Shown: positions 1-8,290, numbered from the stretch's first letter. The stretch: 64,000 nt of DNA from Haladaptatus paucihalophilus DX253 (GCF_000376445.1 NZ_AQXI01000005.1:51375-115374), one strand, 5' to 3'. The notes: a model not told the origin generated them from the sequence alone. A program made the numbers and translations.

Positions 1-885
1 ACGCCGGCGCTGTTGGTCATTGGCTACCCGGCCGAGGTCGCCGTCGGAAGCGGCCTTGCGTTCGTCTTCGGGACGAGCGTCATCGGTGCGATCAAACATC
101 GCGACCACGGGCACGTTGATTACAAACTCGCGGCCATCATGACTGTCGCCATGACGATCGGCATCGAGGCTGGGAAGTACGTGGTTCTCTTCCTCAAAGC
201 GACGGGCCAGGCGGATCTGATCATCAGTATCGCGTACGTCGGTCTACTGGCCATCGTCGGTCTGTTCACCCTCCGGGACGCTCGTTCGACGGATGACGAA
301 TCCAGCGTCGATCTGTCCGAAACGGTACAGGGAATCGAGCTTCCACCGATAGTCACCTTACGCGGTGACATCCAGGTGTCAGGTGTCATCATCTTCGCCG
401 TAGGGCTGGCTGTCGGTGTCCTCTCCGGATTCCTCGGTGTCGGAGGCGGCTTCTTGTTGATGCCCGCCATGATGTATGGCCTCGGTGTTCCAGCTGCAGT
501 CGCCGTCGGAACGGATATCCTACAGATCACCATCTCAGGAGCGTACGGTGCGTTCTCGTATGCACAGGCCGACGCCGTCGCACTTCCCGTCGTCGGTGCG
601 ATGCTGATCGGGAGCGCCCTCGGTGCTCGCATCGGTGCCGGCGCGACGGATCTCGTCGACGAAGATGACATCAAGGGCTACTTCGCCGCGATGTTGCTCG
701 CGGGGAGCCTCGCTGTCAGTGCGAAGCAACTCGGCACCGCGTACGGAATTGAGGCGCTGAACACCGTGAGTATCGTGCTCATCTTCGGTGCAGCGCTACT
801 CGTGAGCAGTGCTGTCGTCCTCGCCGCGATCTGTCGGCTCCGAGGGGATGCTACCGGAACGTGGTGCCGGCTGACCACATCGTAG
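1..885 (+). CDS. TauE/SafE-family sulfite exporter (5' end outside window)
   Basis: Membrane permease of the TauE/SafE family, expected to export sulfite or organosulfonates. The reading frame is open from base 1, so the true start lies upstream; an internal TTG at base 13 is not a convincing start. Visible are the end of the first half-repeat and the complete second half-repeat, with the typical glycine-rich GVGGGFLLMPAMM and the AVAVGTD motif about residues 140-170, several hydrophobic helices and a charged cytoplasmic loop near residues 90-110. It opens a block rich in sulfur genes (SQR, rhodaneses, persulfide dioxygenase), which supports sulfite export. The exact substrate is inferred. 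Confidence 0.88.
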   Translation, partial: TPALLVIGYPAEVAVGSGLAFVFGTSVIGAIKHRDHGHVDYKLAAIMTVAMTIGIEAGKYVVLFLKATGQADLIISIAYVGLLAIVGLFTLRDARSTDDESSVDLSETVQGIELPPIVTLRGDIQVSGVIIFAVGLAVGVLSGFLGVGGGFLLMPAMMYGLGVPAAVAVGTDILQITISGAYGAFSYAQADAVALPVVGAMLIGSALGARIGAGATDLVDEDDIKGYFAAMLLAGSLAVSAKQLGTAYGIEALNTVSIVLIFGAALLVSSAVVLAAICRLRGDATGTWCRLTTS

Positions 886-886
886 C

Positions 887-900
887 GTACAGTCTTGTAC
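887..900. promoter_or_regulatory. Short palindrome before the HTH gene
   Basis: GTACA-GTCT-TGTAC, perfect 5-bp arms, between the exporter stop and the HTH regulator start, directly followed by an A/T-rich stretch (CTATACAAACG) that could be the promoter. Candidate autoregulatory operator; only one copy seen. Confidence 0.35.
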
Positions 901-949
901 CGACTATACAAACGTTTTTACGAACTAGGGACGTACACTCGAGTATCGT

Positions 950-1354
950 ATGACCGATTCGATGAGTGAAATGCTCCGCCAGGACATGACCTGTGAGGGC
1001 CTGCTGGAGTGTTTCCACGGGACGAAGGAACTCGACAAGGACGTGTTCGGATTGCTTGTAGAGAGTTCTGAGCCCCTCACTGTCGACGAAATCGCCGAGC
1101 GTATCGACCGTGAGCGGTCGACGGCGTATCGGGCCGTCCAACGACTTATGCAGGCCGGGTTCGTCCAGAAAGAACAGATCAACTACGATCAGGGCGGCTA
1201 CTATCACGTCTACCGACCGACTGACCCCGACAAAATCGCTGACGACATGCAGCGGATGCTCAACGACTGGTACGCGAAAATGGGGCAACTAATCGGCGAG
1301 TTCCGCGAGAAGTACGACCAGCAGATGGCCGATCCGGTCGCGGCCGAACAGTGA
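950..1354 (+). CDS. Small winged-helix transcriptional regulator (TrmB/MarR-like)
   Basis: 134-residue protein with a winged helix at about residues 30-80: the stretch EPLTVDEIAERIDRERSTAY followed by a recognition helix and a wing, as in TrmB/MarR-type archaeal regulators. The C-terminal third (about 88-125) is a long amphipathic helix, likely for dimerisation. It lacks the sugar-binding domain of full TrmB. It sits 64 nt downstream of the sulfite exporter in the same direction and is the nearest DNA-binding protein to the sulfur genes, so it is a candidate regulator of them, which is inference. A Cys (residue 17 or 22, MTCEGLLEC) could be redox or metal sensitive. Confidence 0.75.
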   Translation: MTDSMSEMLRQDMTCEGLLECFHGTKELDKDVFGLLVESSEPLTVDEIAERIDRERSTAYRAVQRLMQAGFVQKEQINYDQGGYYHVYRPTDPDKIADDMQRMLNDWYAKMGQLIGEFREKYDQQMADPVAAEQ

Positions 1355-1424
1355 CGCTACACGAAGTCTTGCTGACGTTCCGTATTCCCCTCTTGAGACG
1401 GATCGACCACCCAGTATAGCAGGT

Positions 1425-2057
1425 ATGGCCGAAGATTCTCCCACCCACCCCCTTTTCGCAGCTCTCTACGATCCGGTAACGGCAGTCGCCGAACGAACGG
1501 TTCTCCGTCCCCATCGAGAGTATCTTGTTCGTAACCTTACGGGGCGTGTACTTGACCTGGGTGCTGGGACCGGTGCGATGTTCCCGTACTTTTCAAACTC
1601 CGAGGCTGCCTCCTTGCACGCGATCGAACCTGACCCCCATATGCGAAAACAGGCCGAATCGAAGGCGAGCGAGCTTGACTTAGAGATCGATATCGGCGAC
1701 GCGAGTGCCGAGTCGTTACCGTACGGAGACGACCAGTTCGACACCGTGGTCGCCTCGATGGTGTTCTGTACGATCACCGACGTGGAAGCGGCTCTCGCGG
1801 AAGTTCATCGGGTCCTGAAGCCGGGCGGTGAGTTCCGGTTTCTCGAACACGTCCACGCTGACGGATGGCGAGCTACTGTCCAGAACGTACTGGCACCGCT
1901 GTGGCGGCGAATCGCGGGGGGGTGCCATCTGAACCGACAGACGATCTCTCAGTTCACGGCCACCCCAGAATTCGATACTCTCGAGATCGAACGCCTCGAT
2001 GTCGGGATGACGCCGGTCTGGCCGTTCGTCCGCGGTCGCCTCCGAAAACGCGAGTGA
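1425..2057 (+). CDS. Class I SAM-dependent methyltransferase
   Basis: 210 residues with the SAM-binding motif I VLDLGAGTGAMFPYF (about 43-57), an acidic end of strand 2 (AIEPDP), motif VVASMVFCTITD and the post-motif HRVLKPGGEFRFLEH typical of the UbiE/Methyltransf_11 group. The length fits this family. The substrate cannot be read from the sequence. It is one of three small methyltransferases in the sulfur block, so a thiol, metalloid or quinone substrate is possible. It is transcribed alone, 70 nt after the HTH gene, and faces the next cluster convergently. Confidence 0.85.
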   Translation: MAEDSPTHPLFAALYDPVTAVAERTVLRPHREYLVRNLTGRVLDLGAGTGAMFPYFSNSEAASLHAIEPDPHMRKQAESKASELDLEIDIGDASAESLPYGDDQFDTVVASMVFCTITDVEAALAEVHRVLKPGGEFRFLEHVHADGWRATVQNVLAPLWRRIAGGCHLNRQTISQFTATPEFDTLEIERLDVGMTPVWPFVRGRLRKRE

Positions 2058-2153
2058 TTGAAGTTCAACTAGGTTATAGTACCGCTCTCGGGTCGATAGC
2101 TGTATCCAGCTGTGCTTTTTGCCCAACTCTGAGAACGGACGTCGTCTCTTGAA

Positions 2154-2633
2154 CTAATCCGTTTCAGTCGTCGTCGAAGATGTCGACGCCGCTGGCATCA
2201 TTCCTCGGCGGACAGTCATGATGACGCCGCTAGCGAGCATCAGGACGGCGATAGCGACCATCCCGCCGTCGACGGTCGCCACTCCGGACGCCATACCGCC
2301 GTTCATTCCCGATCCCATCCCGGAATCCATCCCACTTCCCATGGGATCCCGCGTCAGCATGAGTCCCTGATTCAACAGCATTAGCACCGCGTACCCGATC
2401 ATAAGTGGTCCGCTCGCCGTGCCGAGCCGAGTGGCTACCGGAGTGAGGAGGACGACACCGTGGATCACGACGACGACACCGAGTGCCAGCATGAACCAGG
2501 CACTGCCCGACATTCCACTCCCGGCCGTCGACAGGTACACCGAATAACTCCCCGATATAAAAGCGATGAGACTCCCGTAGAGCCGCATCGTCGATATCGG
2601 TGATGTGGGCTCTCCCATGTCCGCCACTATCAT
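2154..2633 (-). CDS. Four-helix membrane protein with Gly-Met-rich loop
   Basis: About 159 residues with four predicted membrane helices and a loop between helices 3 and 4 that repeats Gly-Met-Ser/Asn-Gly (GMDSGMGSGMNGGM). Start chosen at the ATG whose first base overlaps the stop of the upstream DUF2892 gene (ATGA), which implies translational coupling; a longer frame starting at 2675 would overlap that gene by 46 nt. The Met-rich loop could bind soft metals such as copper, which is inference only. Family not recognised. Confidence 0.7.
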   Translation of the reverse strand: MIVADMGEPTSPISTMRLYGSLIAFISGSYSVYLSTAGSGMSGSAWFMLALGVVVVIHGVVLLTPVATRLGTASGPLMIGYAVLMLLNQGLMLTRDPMGSGMDSGMGSGMNGGMASGVATVDGGMVAIAVLMLASGVIMTVRRGMMPAASTSSTTTETD

Positions 2634-2863
2634 TTGTCGTACGTGTTTATCCCGGCCACTTGGTTTGCGGGGCACTTCTGCGTCGTTCCAGTAATAACGA
2701 AGATCGCGCCAGCGACGAGGATGAGTGCTGTCACGGCCAGTCCGACAGTCCCCGCAAGTCCGATATCGAGATAGCCAGCGAGGAGTGCGACACCGATCGC
2801 GACGAGGATAGGTCCGCCAATGAGTCGTGCTGTCCGGTCGAGGCCGCCGACATTCTTTTCCAT
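2630..2863 (-). CDS. DUF2892 / YgaP-like two-helix membrane protein
   Basis: 77 residues: the start MEKNVGGLDRTARLIGG and two hydrophobic helices match the DUF2892 domain, which in bacteria forms the membrane anchor of the YgaP rhodanese. Here the rhodanese part is absent, as in many haloarchaeal standalone copies. It ends with a Cys (KCPAN) on the cytoplasmic or external face. Its stop overlaps the next gene by ATGA. A role near sulfur-transfer enzymes is suggested by context (TssA at 6.4 kb, dioxygenase-rhodanese at 19.3 kb). Confidence 0.8.
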   Translation of the reverse strand: MEKNVGGLDRTARLIGGPILVAIGVALLAGYLDIGLAGTVGLAVTALILVAGAIFVITGTTQKCPANQVAGINTYDK

Positions 2864-2867
2864 ACTG

Positions 2868-2950
2868 ATTTCAGTTAGGCAGGTGGTCTATTAACAGTTT
2901 GGCAATAGTGTACAATACCCGCCCGGCAGAACCGAGTCTCTAACTGAAAT
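2868..2950. repeat. 11-bp inverted repeat pair in promoter region
   Basis: ATTTCAGTTAG at 2868-2878 and its exact reverse complement at 2940-2950, 61 nt apart, upstream of the DUF2892 gene and downstream of a methyltransferase on the same strand. Could be a pair of regulator half-sites or a long stem; function unknown. Confidence 0.45.
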
Positions 2951-2983
2951 TGATATTTGAACTCATCTGAATATTCGAGAGTA

Positions 2984-3544
2984 CTACGTTCGAATACCGA
3001 CGATGACGAACGTCTCTGGGCGAGTTGATTCGGACTGAATATCGAACCCGCCCTCACGAAGCGCTGTTGCCGCTTCTTCTACGGTAAATCGCTCCTCGAG
3101 AGGTGGACCGCTCTCTCCTCCCCCATGGGCAGACCAGTCGGCGATGACAATGCGACTGCCCGATGCGAGCACCCGTTTCAGTTCCTGTATCGCGTCACCG
3201 CTCGTGAATTCGTGGTACGTCATCGTCGAGAACGCCGCATCGAGCTGTCCATCCTCGAACGGGAGGTCTTCGACACCGCTCGTGATGAGTTCGACGTTGT
3301 CCGGAACGCCCTTCTCATGATAGTAGTCGTGCATGGCATCCTGTACGTCGACACCGTAGAGATGATCGACGTGAGGAGCGACGTCGTCGGTGTAGAATCC
3401 CGTTCCACTTCCGAGATCGGCAATAACGTCACCACCGGTCGTGGAGAGTGCAGCGACCAACTCTTCCGCTGAGAGGTATCGGTACCGCTGACTGGCATCT
3501 TCTAGCTTATCAGCTCGGTCAGGGTCGAAAGTATGATGGCCCAT
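2984..3544 (-). CDS. Class I SAM-dependent methyltransferase
   Basis: 186 residues. SAM motif I VIADLGSGTGFYTDDV at about 39-54, acidic GVDVQD after strand 2, DLPFEDGQLDAAFSTMTYHE and LKRVLASGSRIVIADW identify a Methyltransf_11-type enzyme; the N-terminal MGHHTFDPDRADKLED is common to a haloarchaeal subgroup. Substrate unknown. It lies upstream of, and on the same strand as, the DUF2892 pair but with a 120-nt gap containing an inverted repeat, so it is probably a separate transcript. Confidence 0.85.
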   Translation of the reverse strand: MGHHTFDPDRADKLEDASQRYRYLSAEELVAALSTTGGDVIADLGSGTGFYTDDVAPHVDHLYGVDVQDAMHDYYHEKGVPDNVELITSGVEDLPFEDGQLDAAFSTMTYHEFTSGDAIQELKRVLASGSRIVIADWSAHGGGESGPPLEERFTVEEAATALREGGFDIQSESTRPETFVIVGIRT

Positions 3545-3706
3545 CTATGCGAATAGTTGTGCACACTCTGTGAAATATTCTCTGTTTGAGTTTCCTCCCT
3601 TCTAACCGTCTAGCCCCGTTCGTCTAATACGGCTTATCTATCCGAATTTTGGCGTTGTCGTAGGCCAACCTCATTTTCACTGTCTTACAGCGCGAGTACT
3701 ATTCAC

Positions 3707-5458
3707 ATGGCCATCTCAGCCCAGATTACGCTTACAGTCCTGATGGGGGTGTTTCTCCTCATTGTCGTTGCGTGGCTTGCTCGCGTCGAGGATTGGCGTA
3801 CCTATACTCCGCTCACAAGTGGTGGAAGTCCTGGACACGAACGGGAACAGGTTACCGCGGAGAAGCCGAGTGGACTCATTCGATGGCTGACGACAGTTGA
3901 TCACAAGGATATCGGCATTCTTTATGGTTTGTTCAGTCTCGTCGTCCTGTTTTGGGCTGGCACAGCGGCGCTGTTGATGCGAGCGGAACTGACAACACCA
4001 GAAACGACGCTGATAGGGGCAGACCTCTACAACGGGTTAATGACGACCCACGGAACGACGATGCTTCTCGTCTTTGGCACGCCAGTTCTCGCTGCGTTCG
4101 CGAACTACCTCATCCCGCTGTTGATCGACGCGGACGACATGGCATTCCCTCGCGTCAATGCGATCGCATTCTGGCTATTACCTCCTGCGACCCTGCTCGT
4201 TTGGGCAGGATTCTTTCTTGCTCCCCTCGGCATTGGAGTCGAGCCATCAACGACGAGCTGGACGATGTACACGCCATTATCGGCGCAGTTACCGAATCCG
4301 GGCGTGGATCTATTTCTTCTCGGGCTTCACCTTATCGGGCTCAGCGGGACGATGGGGGCGATCAATTTTATCGCGACAATCTTTACCGAGCGAGGCGAAA
4401 ACGTCGGCTGGGCCGAGCTCGATATCTTTTCGTGGACCGTTCTTGTACAATCCGGGTTGATCCTGTTCTCCTTCCCCGTGCTTGGATCTGCGATCGTTAT
4501 GCTGTTACTCGATCGTAACTTCGGAACAGTATTTTTCGCTGTTGAAGGTGGAAGTCCGATTCTCTATCAGCACTTATTCTGGTTCTTCGGACATCCTGAA
4601 GTATACATTCTCATTCTCCCCCCGATGGGGATGCTCAGTTTAATCATTCCCCGTTTCTCTGGGAGGAAATTATTCGGGTTCAAATTTGTCGTTTACTCGA
4701 CGTTGGCAATTGGTGTCCTCTCATTTGGAGTGTGGGCCCACCATATGTTCGCGACCGGTATAGATCCGCGAATACGCGGAAGCTTCATGGCCGTCTCGCT
4801 GGCGATTGCTGTCCCCAGTGCAGTGAAAACCTTCAATTGGATCACCACGATGTGGAACGGACGAATTCGGCTCACTGCTCCGATGTTGTTCTGTATCGGG
4901 TTCATCTCGAACTTCATCATCGGTGGTGTCACAGGAGTTTTCCTCGCATCGATTCCGGTTGATTTGATTGTCCATGATACGTATTACGTGGTGGGACACT
5001 TCCACTACCTCTTCGCCGGAGGACTGCTCTTTGCTGTGTTCGCAGGCATTTATTATTGGTTCCCAGTGTTCACAGGGAAAATGTATCAGCGACAGCTGGC
5101 AAAGTGGCACTTCTGGTTGATGATGATCGGCGTCAACGTGACGTTCTTTGCGATGCTCCTACTGGGATATGACGGGATGCCTCGTCGATACGCCACGTAT
5201 CTCCCCCGATTTGTTACTTTGCATCAGATCACTTCGGTGGGGGCCTTCATACTCGGTGTAGGGATGATTATCTTCCTTTGGAACGTGGTCCAGTCAGCGA
5301 TCGAAGGGCCGGACGTGAACGACGCAGACCCGTGGGATTTGGAAGAAGAAGGACTGCTCACGCACGAGTGGGAGTGGTTCAGGCGCAAGCGAGAAGCGGT
5401 CCTCGCAGACGGAGGAGACGACACATCTGCCGACGCAAAAACAGACACGGACGAGTGA
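3707..5458 (+). CDS. Haem-copper (aa3-type) cytochrome oxidase subunit I
   Basis: 583 residues, the full length of subunit I, with about 13 membrane helices. Ligands are visible: low-spin haem His 115 (MTTHGTT), CuB His 296 in FGHPEVY with the cross-linking Tyr 300, the HH pair 345/346, and VVGHFHY with His 431 and 433. Glu 298 in GHPEVY and Asp 143/144 in DADDMAFPR indicate a D-channel A1-type oxidase; Lys 374 fits the K-channel. It transfers electrons to O2 and pumps protons. Only a small DUF6684 gene follows; no subunit II or III is adjacent, so it must pair with a subunit encoded elsewhere. Confidence 0.95.
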   Translation: MAISAQITLTVLMGVFLLIVVAWLARVEDWRTYTPLTSGGSPGHEREQVTAEKPSGLIRWLTTVDHKDIGILYGLFSLVVLFWAGTAALLMRAELTTPETTLIGADLYNGLMTTHGTTMLLVFGTPVLAAFANYLIPLLIDADDMAFPRVNAIAFWLLPPATLLVWAGFFLAPLGIGVEPSTTSWTMYTPLSAQLPNPGVDLFLLGLHLIGLSGTMGAINFIATIFTERGENVGWAELDIFSWTVLVQSGLILFSFPVLGSAIVMLLLDRNFGTVFFAVEGGSPILYQHLFWFFGHPEVYILILPPMGMLSLIIPRFSGRKLFGFKFVVYSTLAIGVLSFGVWAHHMFATGIDPRIRGSFMAVSLAIAVPSAVKTFNWITTMWNGRIRLTAPMLFCIGFISNFIIGGVTGVFLASIPVDLIVHDTYYVVGHFHYLFAGGLLFAVFAGIYYWFPVFTGKMYQRQLAKWHFWLMMIGVNVTFFAMLLLGYDGMPRRYATYLPRFVTLHQITSVGAFILGVGMIIFLWNVVQSAIEGPDVNDADPWDLEEEGLLTHEWEWFRRKREAVLADGGDDTSADAKTDTDE

Positions 5459-5463
5459 TTATT

Positions 5464-5694
5464 ATGTGCGCCTGGCAGCTCAACCGCGAAACAGTTCTCG
5501 ACCTCTCTGTGAATATTATCCCGTTAGGGATTCTTCTCTTCTTTAGCATCCTATTTATGATCGTGAATCCATGGGGGTGGGATCCATTTCCCATCGTTCT
5601 CACTCACTTCCTGACCCTCTTCCCGTTCGTCCTCCTCGCTATCCTCAGTTATATCGCTGGTCTGAAAATCCAATCAGAGGAGCAAGGAGAGTAA
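5464..5694 (+). CDS. DUF6684-like small membrane protein
   Basis: 76 residues, two membrane helices, start MCAWQLNRETVLDLSVNIIP chosen at the ATG 5 nt after the oxidase stop; the longer frame upstream only overlaps the oxidase. This small protein family is habitually found behind haloarchaeal oxidase subunit I genes, so an accessory or assembly role in the terminal oxidase is likely, though not demonstrated. Tight spacing implies co-transcription. Confidence 0.75.
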   Translation: MCAWQLNRETVLDLSVNIIPLGILLFFSILFMIVNPWGWDPFPIVLTHFLTLFPFVLLAILSYIAGLKIQSEEQGE

Positions 5695-5740
5695 ATTACG
5701 GACCGCAGAAATCACGCGTAGATAATGCAGATCAGTACCG

Positions 5741-6334
5741 TCACGAATCAAGGCCTGAGTCTCGAAACTCATCGTTTCGGTCGCGAAGAACGACACCAGC
5801 GTTAGGATGCTGGTCGGCGTCTTCGGCTATTTCCCCTTGTTCACGGAGCTCTTGAAGCTGAGCTTTCACGTCATCGCGGTCGACATGCCCCACAACAGCG
5901 ACGACATCAAGGAGCGGTTGTTCGGGGATTCCAGGGCCAGCCCCGCCGCGACCGAGATCGTCTTTGAACTCCGGGGCTTCATCTTGTAGAAACGCGATGT
6001 ACTCGCGGATGTCAGCCGTCTCACCGAGACGATCGTGCCATGCTTCCGGATAGCGACTGATTCGTCCCGAAGCCAGCTCATAGATGGCTTCCTTCCCAGC
6101 CCATGTATGTGAGTCTGTAAGCTGTGTGTTCAGTTTTTCATGGAAGGTTTCGATATTGAATTGATCGTCACGGCTCTCTGAGAGTGTCTCCGCATAGGAC
6201 TCAATTGTCTCGCGTGAGATCCCTGGCTGTTCGTGGGGATGATGACGCTCAATGAGCAAGAGTAGATCCTCAAGAAGGAGAGACTCTCCCTTGTGTCGAA
6301 TTTCTCGGAGGGCATCCTCATCGATTTGTGCCAT
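5741..6334 (-). CDS. Uncharacterised soluble haloarchaeal protein
   Basis: 197 residues, highly acidic, no membrane helices. The middle (about 75-115) is Trp/Tyr-rich helical sequence; the C-terminal part (about 140-175) reads like a winged helix (PEQPLLDVVAVVGHVDRDDV, then KAQLQELREQGEI). That suggests a DNA-binding or regulatory role, but I do not recognise the family. It is convergent with the oxidase genes and not obviously in an operon. Confidence 0.55.
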   Translation of the reverse strand: MAQIDEDALREIRHKGESLLLEDLLLLIERHHPHEQPGISRETIESYAETLSESRDDQFNIETFHEKLNTQLTDSHTWAGKEAIYELASGRISRYPEAWHDRLGETADIREYIAFLQDEAPEFKDDLGRGGAGPGIPEQPLLDVVAVVGHVDRDDVKAQLQELREQGEIAEDADQHPNAGVVLRDRNDEFRDSGLDS

Positions 6335-6416
6335 ATCGAAGATACAACGACGAGATCAATAATTGCGTTGGCTACTCTTCACTGAGCTCGCTTCCGTTAT
6401 AACTTACTCAACTGTT

Positions 6417-7298
6417 TTACGACTGGGGAGATGGCTTCGCGTCTGCGTATCTCCCTTGTTCGATCGGTGCACCGACAGTGTTCCCCCACTCGACCCACGA
6501 ACCGTAGTAATGTCGGACGCATTCATACCCGAGCAATTCGTGCAGAACTACCCAGGCAAGTGCTGACCGCTCACCGATTCGGCAGTACACTATCGTTTCT
6601 GCGCCTGTGTCTGTGATCGATTTGTATACCGCTTGGAGTTCACTCAGGGACTTGAACTGTCCATCCTCTCTAACGACTTGATTCCACGGGATATTGATCG
6701 CACCAGGGATGTGCCCGCCGCGCTGGACCCCCTCGTTCCACCCCGGTGGAGCCAACACTTCGCCTCGATATTCCTCCGGAGAGCGGACGTCGACGATCGA
6801 CACATCACCGTTGAGTGCGTCTCTGACGGTCTCCCTATCGACACGAATCTCATCATTCACGTCAGTCACTGTGTACGTCCGTTCAGCGACAGACGGACGC
6901 TCTGTGCTTAGGGGGAAGGATTGCTTGATCCAGTACTCTCTCCCGCCATTGACGAGCCTGACGTCCTCGTGCCCGTAATACTTCAACAACCAGTAGGCGT
7001 AGGCAGCAAACCAGTTCTTCATATCGCCGTATAGAATCACAGTCGTATCGGGGGTTACACCGTACGATCCGAGCAAGGTTTCGAAGTCGTCCCGGGGTGG
7101 AACGTCGAAGGTTTTTGGATCTTGTAACTTGATGTTCCAATCGAGGGCGAATGCACCAGGAATATGGCCTTCTGCATATACATCGGTGTCAACGCTGACT
7201 TCAAACAGTCGCAAAGCTGGATCATCATCTCGAATATCGTCAAGTCGGTTCTTAACCCACTCGGGAGAGACAAGAATATCGTTTGTGTACGCCACCAT
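6417..7298 (-). CDS. Thiosulfate sulfurtransferase, two rhodanese domains (TssA type)
   Basis: About 293 residues with tandem rhodanese domains. The N-terminal domain (about 8-130) has the structural DMKNWFAAYAYW segment but no catalytic Cys; the C-terminal domain (about 150-270) has the active-site loop VYCRIGERS with Cys 239. It moves sulfane sulfur between thiosulfate and acceptors such as cyanide or thiols. Start chosen at MVAYTNDILVSPEWV, the normal beginning of the family; the open frame extends 25 codons further without support. Context with SQR and persulfide dioxygenase places it in sulfide/thiosulfate metabolism. Confidence 0.9.
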   Translation of the reverse strand: MVAYTNDILVSPEWVKNRLDDIRDDDPALRLFEVSVDTDVYAEGHIPGAFALDWNIKLQDPKTFDVPPRDDFETLLGSYGVTPDTTVILYGDMKNWFAAYAYWLLKYYGHEDVRLVNGGREYWIKQSFPLSTERPSVAERTYTVTDVNDEIRVDRETVRDALNGDVSIVDVRSPEEYRGEVLAPPGWNEGVQRGGHIPGAINIPWNQVVREDGQFKSLSELQAVYKSITDTGAETIVYCRIGERSALAWVVLHELLGYECVRHYYGSWVEWGNTVGAPIEQGRYADAKPSPQS

Positions 7299-7443
7299 TC
7301 TTGATACGGATTCTTTCTGGAAGTGCTTTAAACTCGTGTTGTAGTCCGCCAACGGGAGAGGTATGTAATCCAAACACGGCTACCTGCCATAGCCTTCTAA
7401 CGGTTAGGACAAGATGTGAAAGGTACTTATCGGGGAACGATAC

Positions 7444-7803
7444 CTACAGATAAAGGGCAACTCCCCAAGCTATGGCAAGTGCGATTCCCGAACCTACAAG
7501 GGTTCCTAGAGCATTTCCTATCGCTTGCGGACGCCTACCGATCTCCCAAAGTCGAACTGTCTCAACGGAAAATGACGAGAAGGTCGTAAACGACCCACAC
7601 ATACCGGTTCCAAGCAGAAGTGCGACCGAATTATCCAGATTGACAAATGTAATGAGACCAAGAACGAAACTGCCGAGGACATTGACGATGAATGTCCCCA
7701 CTGGAATCTCTTCAGTTTCGACCCATTAGCTGACTGCTGTTCGCAATAGTGCACCAAGCGCACCGCCCGTCCCAACGATGTGGGCTGGATCAAACACAAC
7801 CAT
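7444..7803 (-). pseudogene. crcB: CrcB fluoride channel, second gene, interrupted by in-frame TAA
   Basis: Reading from the ATG at 7803 the protein begins MVVFDPAHIVGTGGALGALL, then RTAVS, stop, WVETEEIPVGTF, continuing with GSFVLGLITF and GMCGSFTTFSSFSVE, which are the CrcB/Fluc hallmark segments. The stop is TAA at 7728-7726; Gln (CAA) is common there, so one C-to-T change explains it. The ATG overlaps the stop of the upstream crcB by one base (TAATG). The part after the stop could start at GTG 7701 but would lack the first helix. Fluc channels act as dual-topology dimers, and many haloarchaea carry two unequal genes; here one appears dead. Confidence 0.8.
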
Positions 7804-8195
7804 TAGGACCACCTCCAATCGACGTGCCGTGCTAGTGACCGTCCGAGAAAGACACCTGAAAATCCGAGAGTATAGTTTGCTATGACGTTCAGTGCTAACC
7901 ATATTGGCGCTGCCTGCGCCGACTGGAGAACGAACGTACTGTACGTGGTAAACGACGAGAGAAATCCTGTCGAGACTACTGCTCGCGTTTCATTTGCAAG
8001 TACCCCCGAATAGAGCGTCTCGTACAAGACGAATCCAAGGACAAAACTACCGATAGCATTTACGATCAGTATTCCGTGCATCCCACCGAAGAGCGATTCG
8101 GTGAAATAGCGGAGATTCGAGCCGGCGAGTCCTCCAATTGCTATCAATACAATTGATTCGACACGAGCGAGCGGATGAGTCTCTTTGCCTGCCAT
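7803..8195 (-). CDS. crcB: CrcB/Fluc fluoride ion channel
   Basis: About 130 residues, four membrane helices: GLAGSNLRYFTES, IVNAIGSFVLGFV (the conserved N-x-x-G-S-F/L segment) and TGFLSSFTTYSTFVLQ (the Phe-rich S/T track) identify the fluoride exporter. The start MAGKETHPLARVE lies 18 nt after a fluoride riboswitch aptamer; the longer frame runs backwards through the aptamer and is false. The stop overlaps the ATG of the second crcB. Protein exports F- passively through a dimer in the cell membrane; expression should rise with fluoride. Confidence 0.92.
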   Translation of the reverse strand: MAGKETHPLARVESIVLIAIGGLAGSNLRYFTESLFGGMHGILIVNAIGSFVLGFVLYETLYSGVLANETRAVVSTGFLSSFTTYSTFVLQSAQAAPIWLALNVIANYTLGFSGVFLGRSLARHVDWRWS

Positions 8196-8213
8196 GAGTA
8201 TCTTCTTTGAAAA

Positions 8214-8265
8214 GGAGTCATCACCCGACGAATTCGGCGGTTGTATCAGGCAGACTCCATTGCCC
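8214..8265 (-). ncRNA. Fluoride riboswitch (crcB motif) aptamer
   Basis: On the minus strand the 52-nt RNA folds as the known crcB aptamer: GGGCA pairs with UGCCU, GGAGUC pairs with GACUCC at the 3' end, and AACCGCC leads into a hairpin CCG-C-CGA/UCG-U-CGG, followed by the signature GUGAUGA before GACUCC. The layout matches the Thermotoga fluoride aptamer almost position for position. It ends 18 nt before the crcB ATG and runs straight into UUUUC, so control could be by oligo-U termination or by access to the start codon. No other riboswitch was seen. Confidence 0.88.
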
Positions 8266-8290
8266 TTCACAATAATCAAGACGGGACATT

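Noticed and set aside
120..674. Long minus-strand frame inside the sulfite exporter
   Set aside because: Shadow frame of a G+C-rich gene; Ser/Arg/Thr/Pro-rich composition, no motif.
7803..8279. Extended 158-aa crcB start
   Set aside because: The extra 28 codons are the riboswitch aptamer and contain no CrcB sequence.
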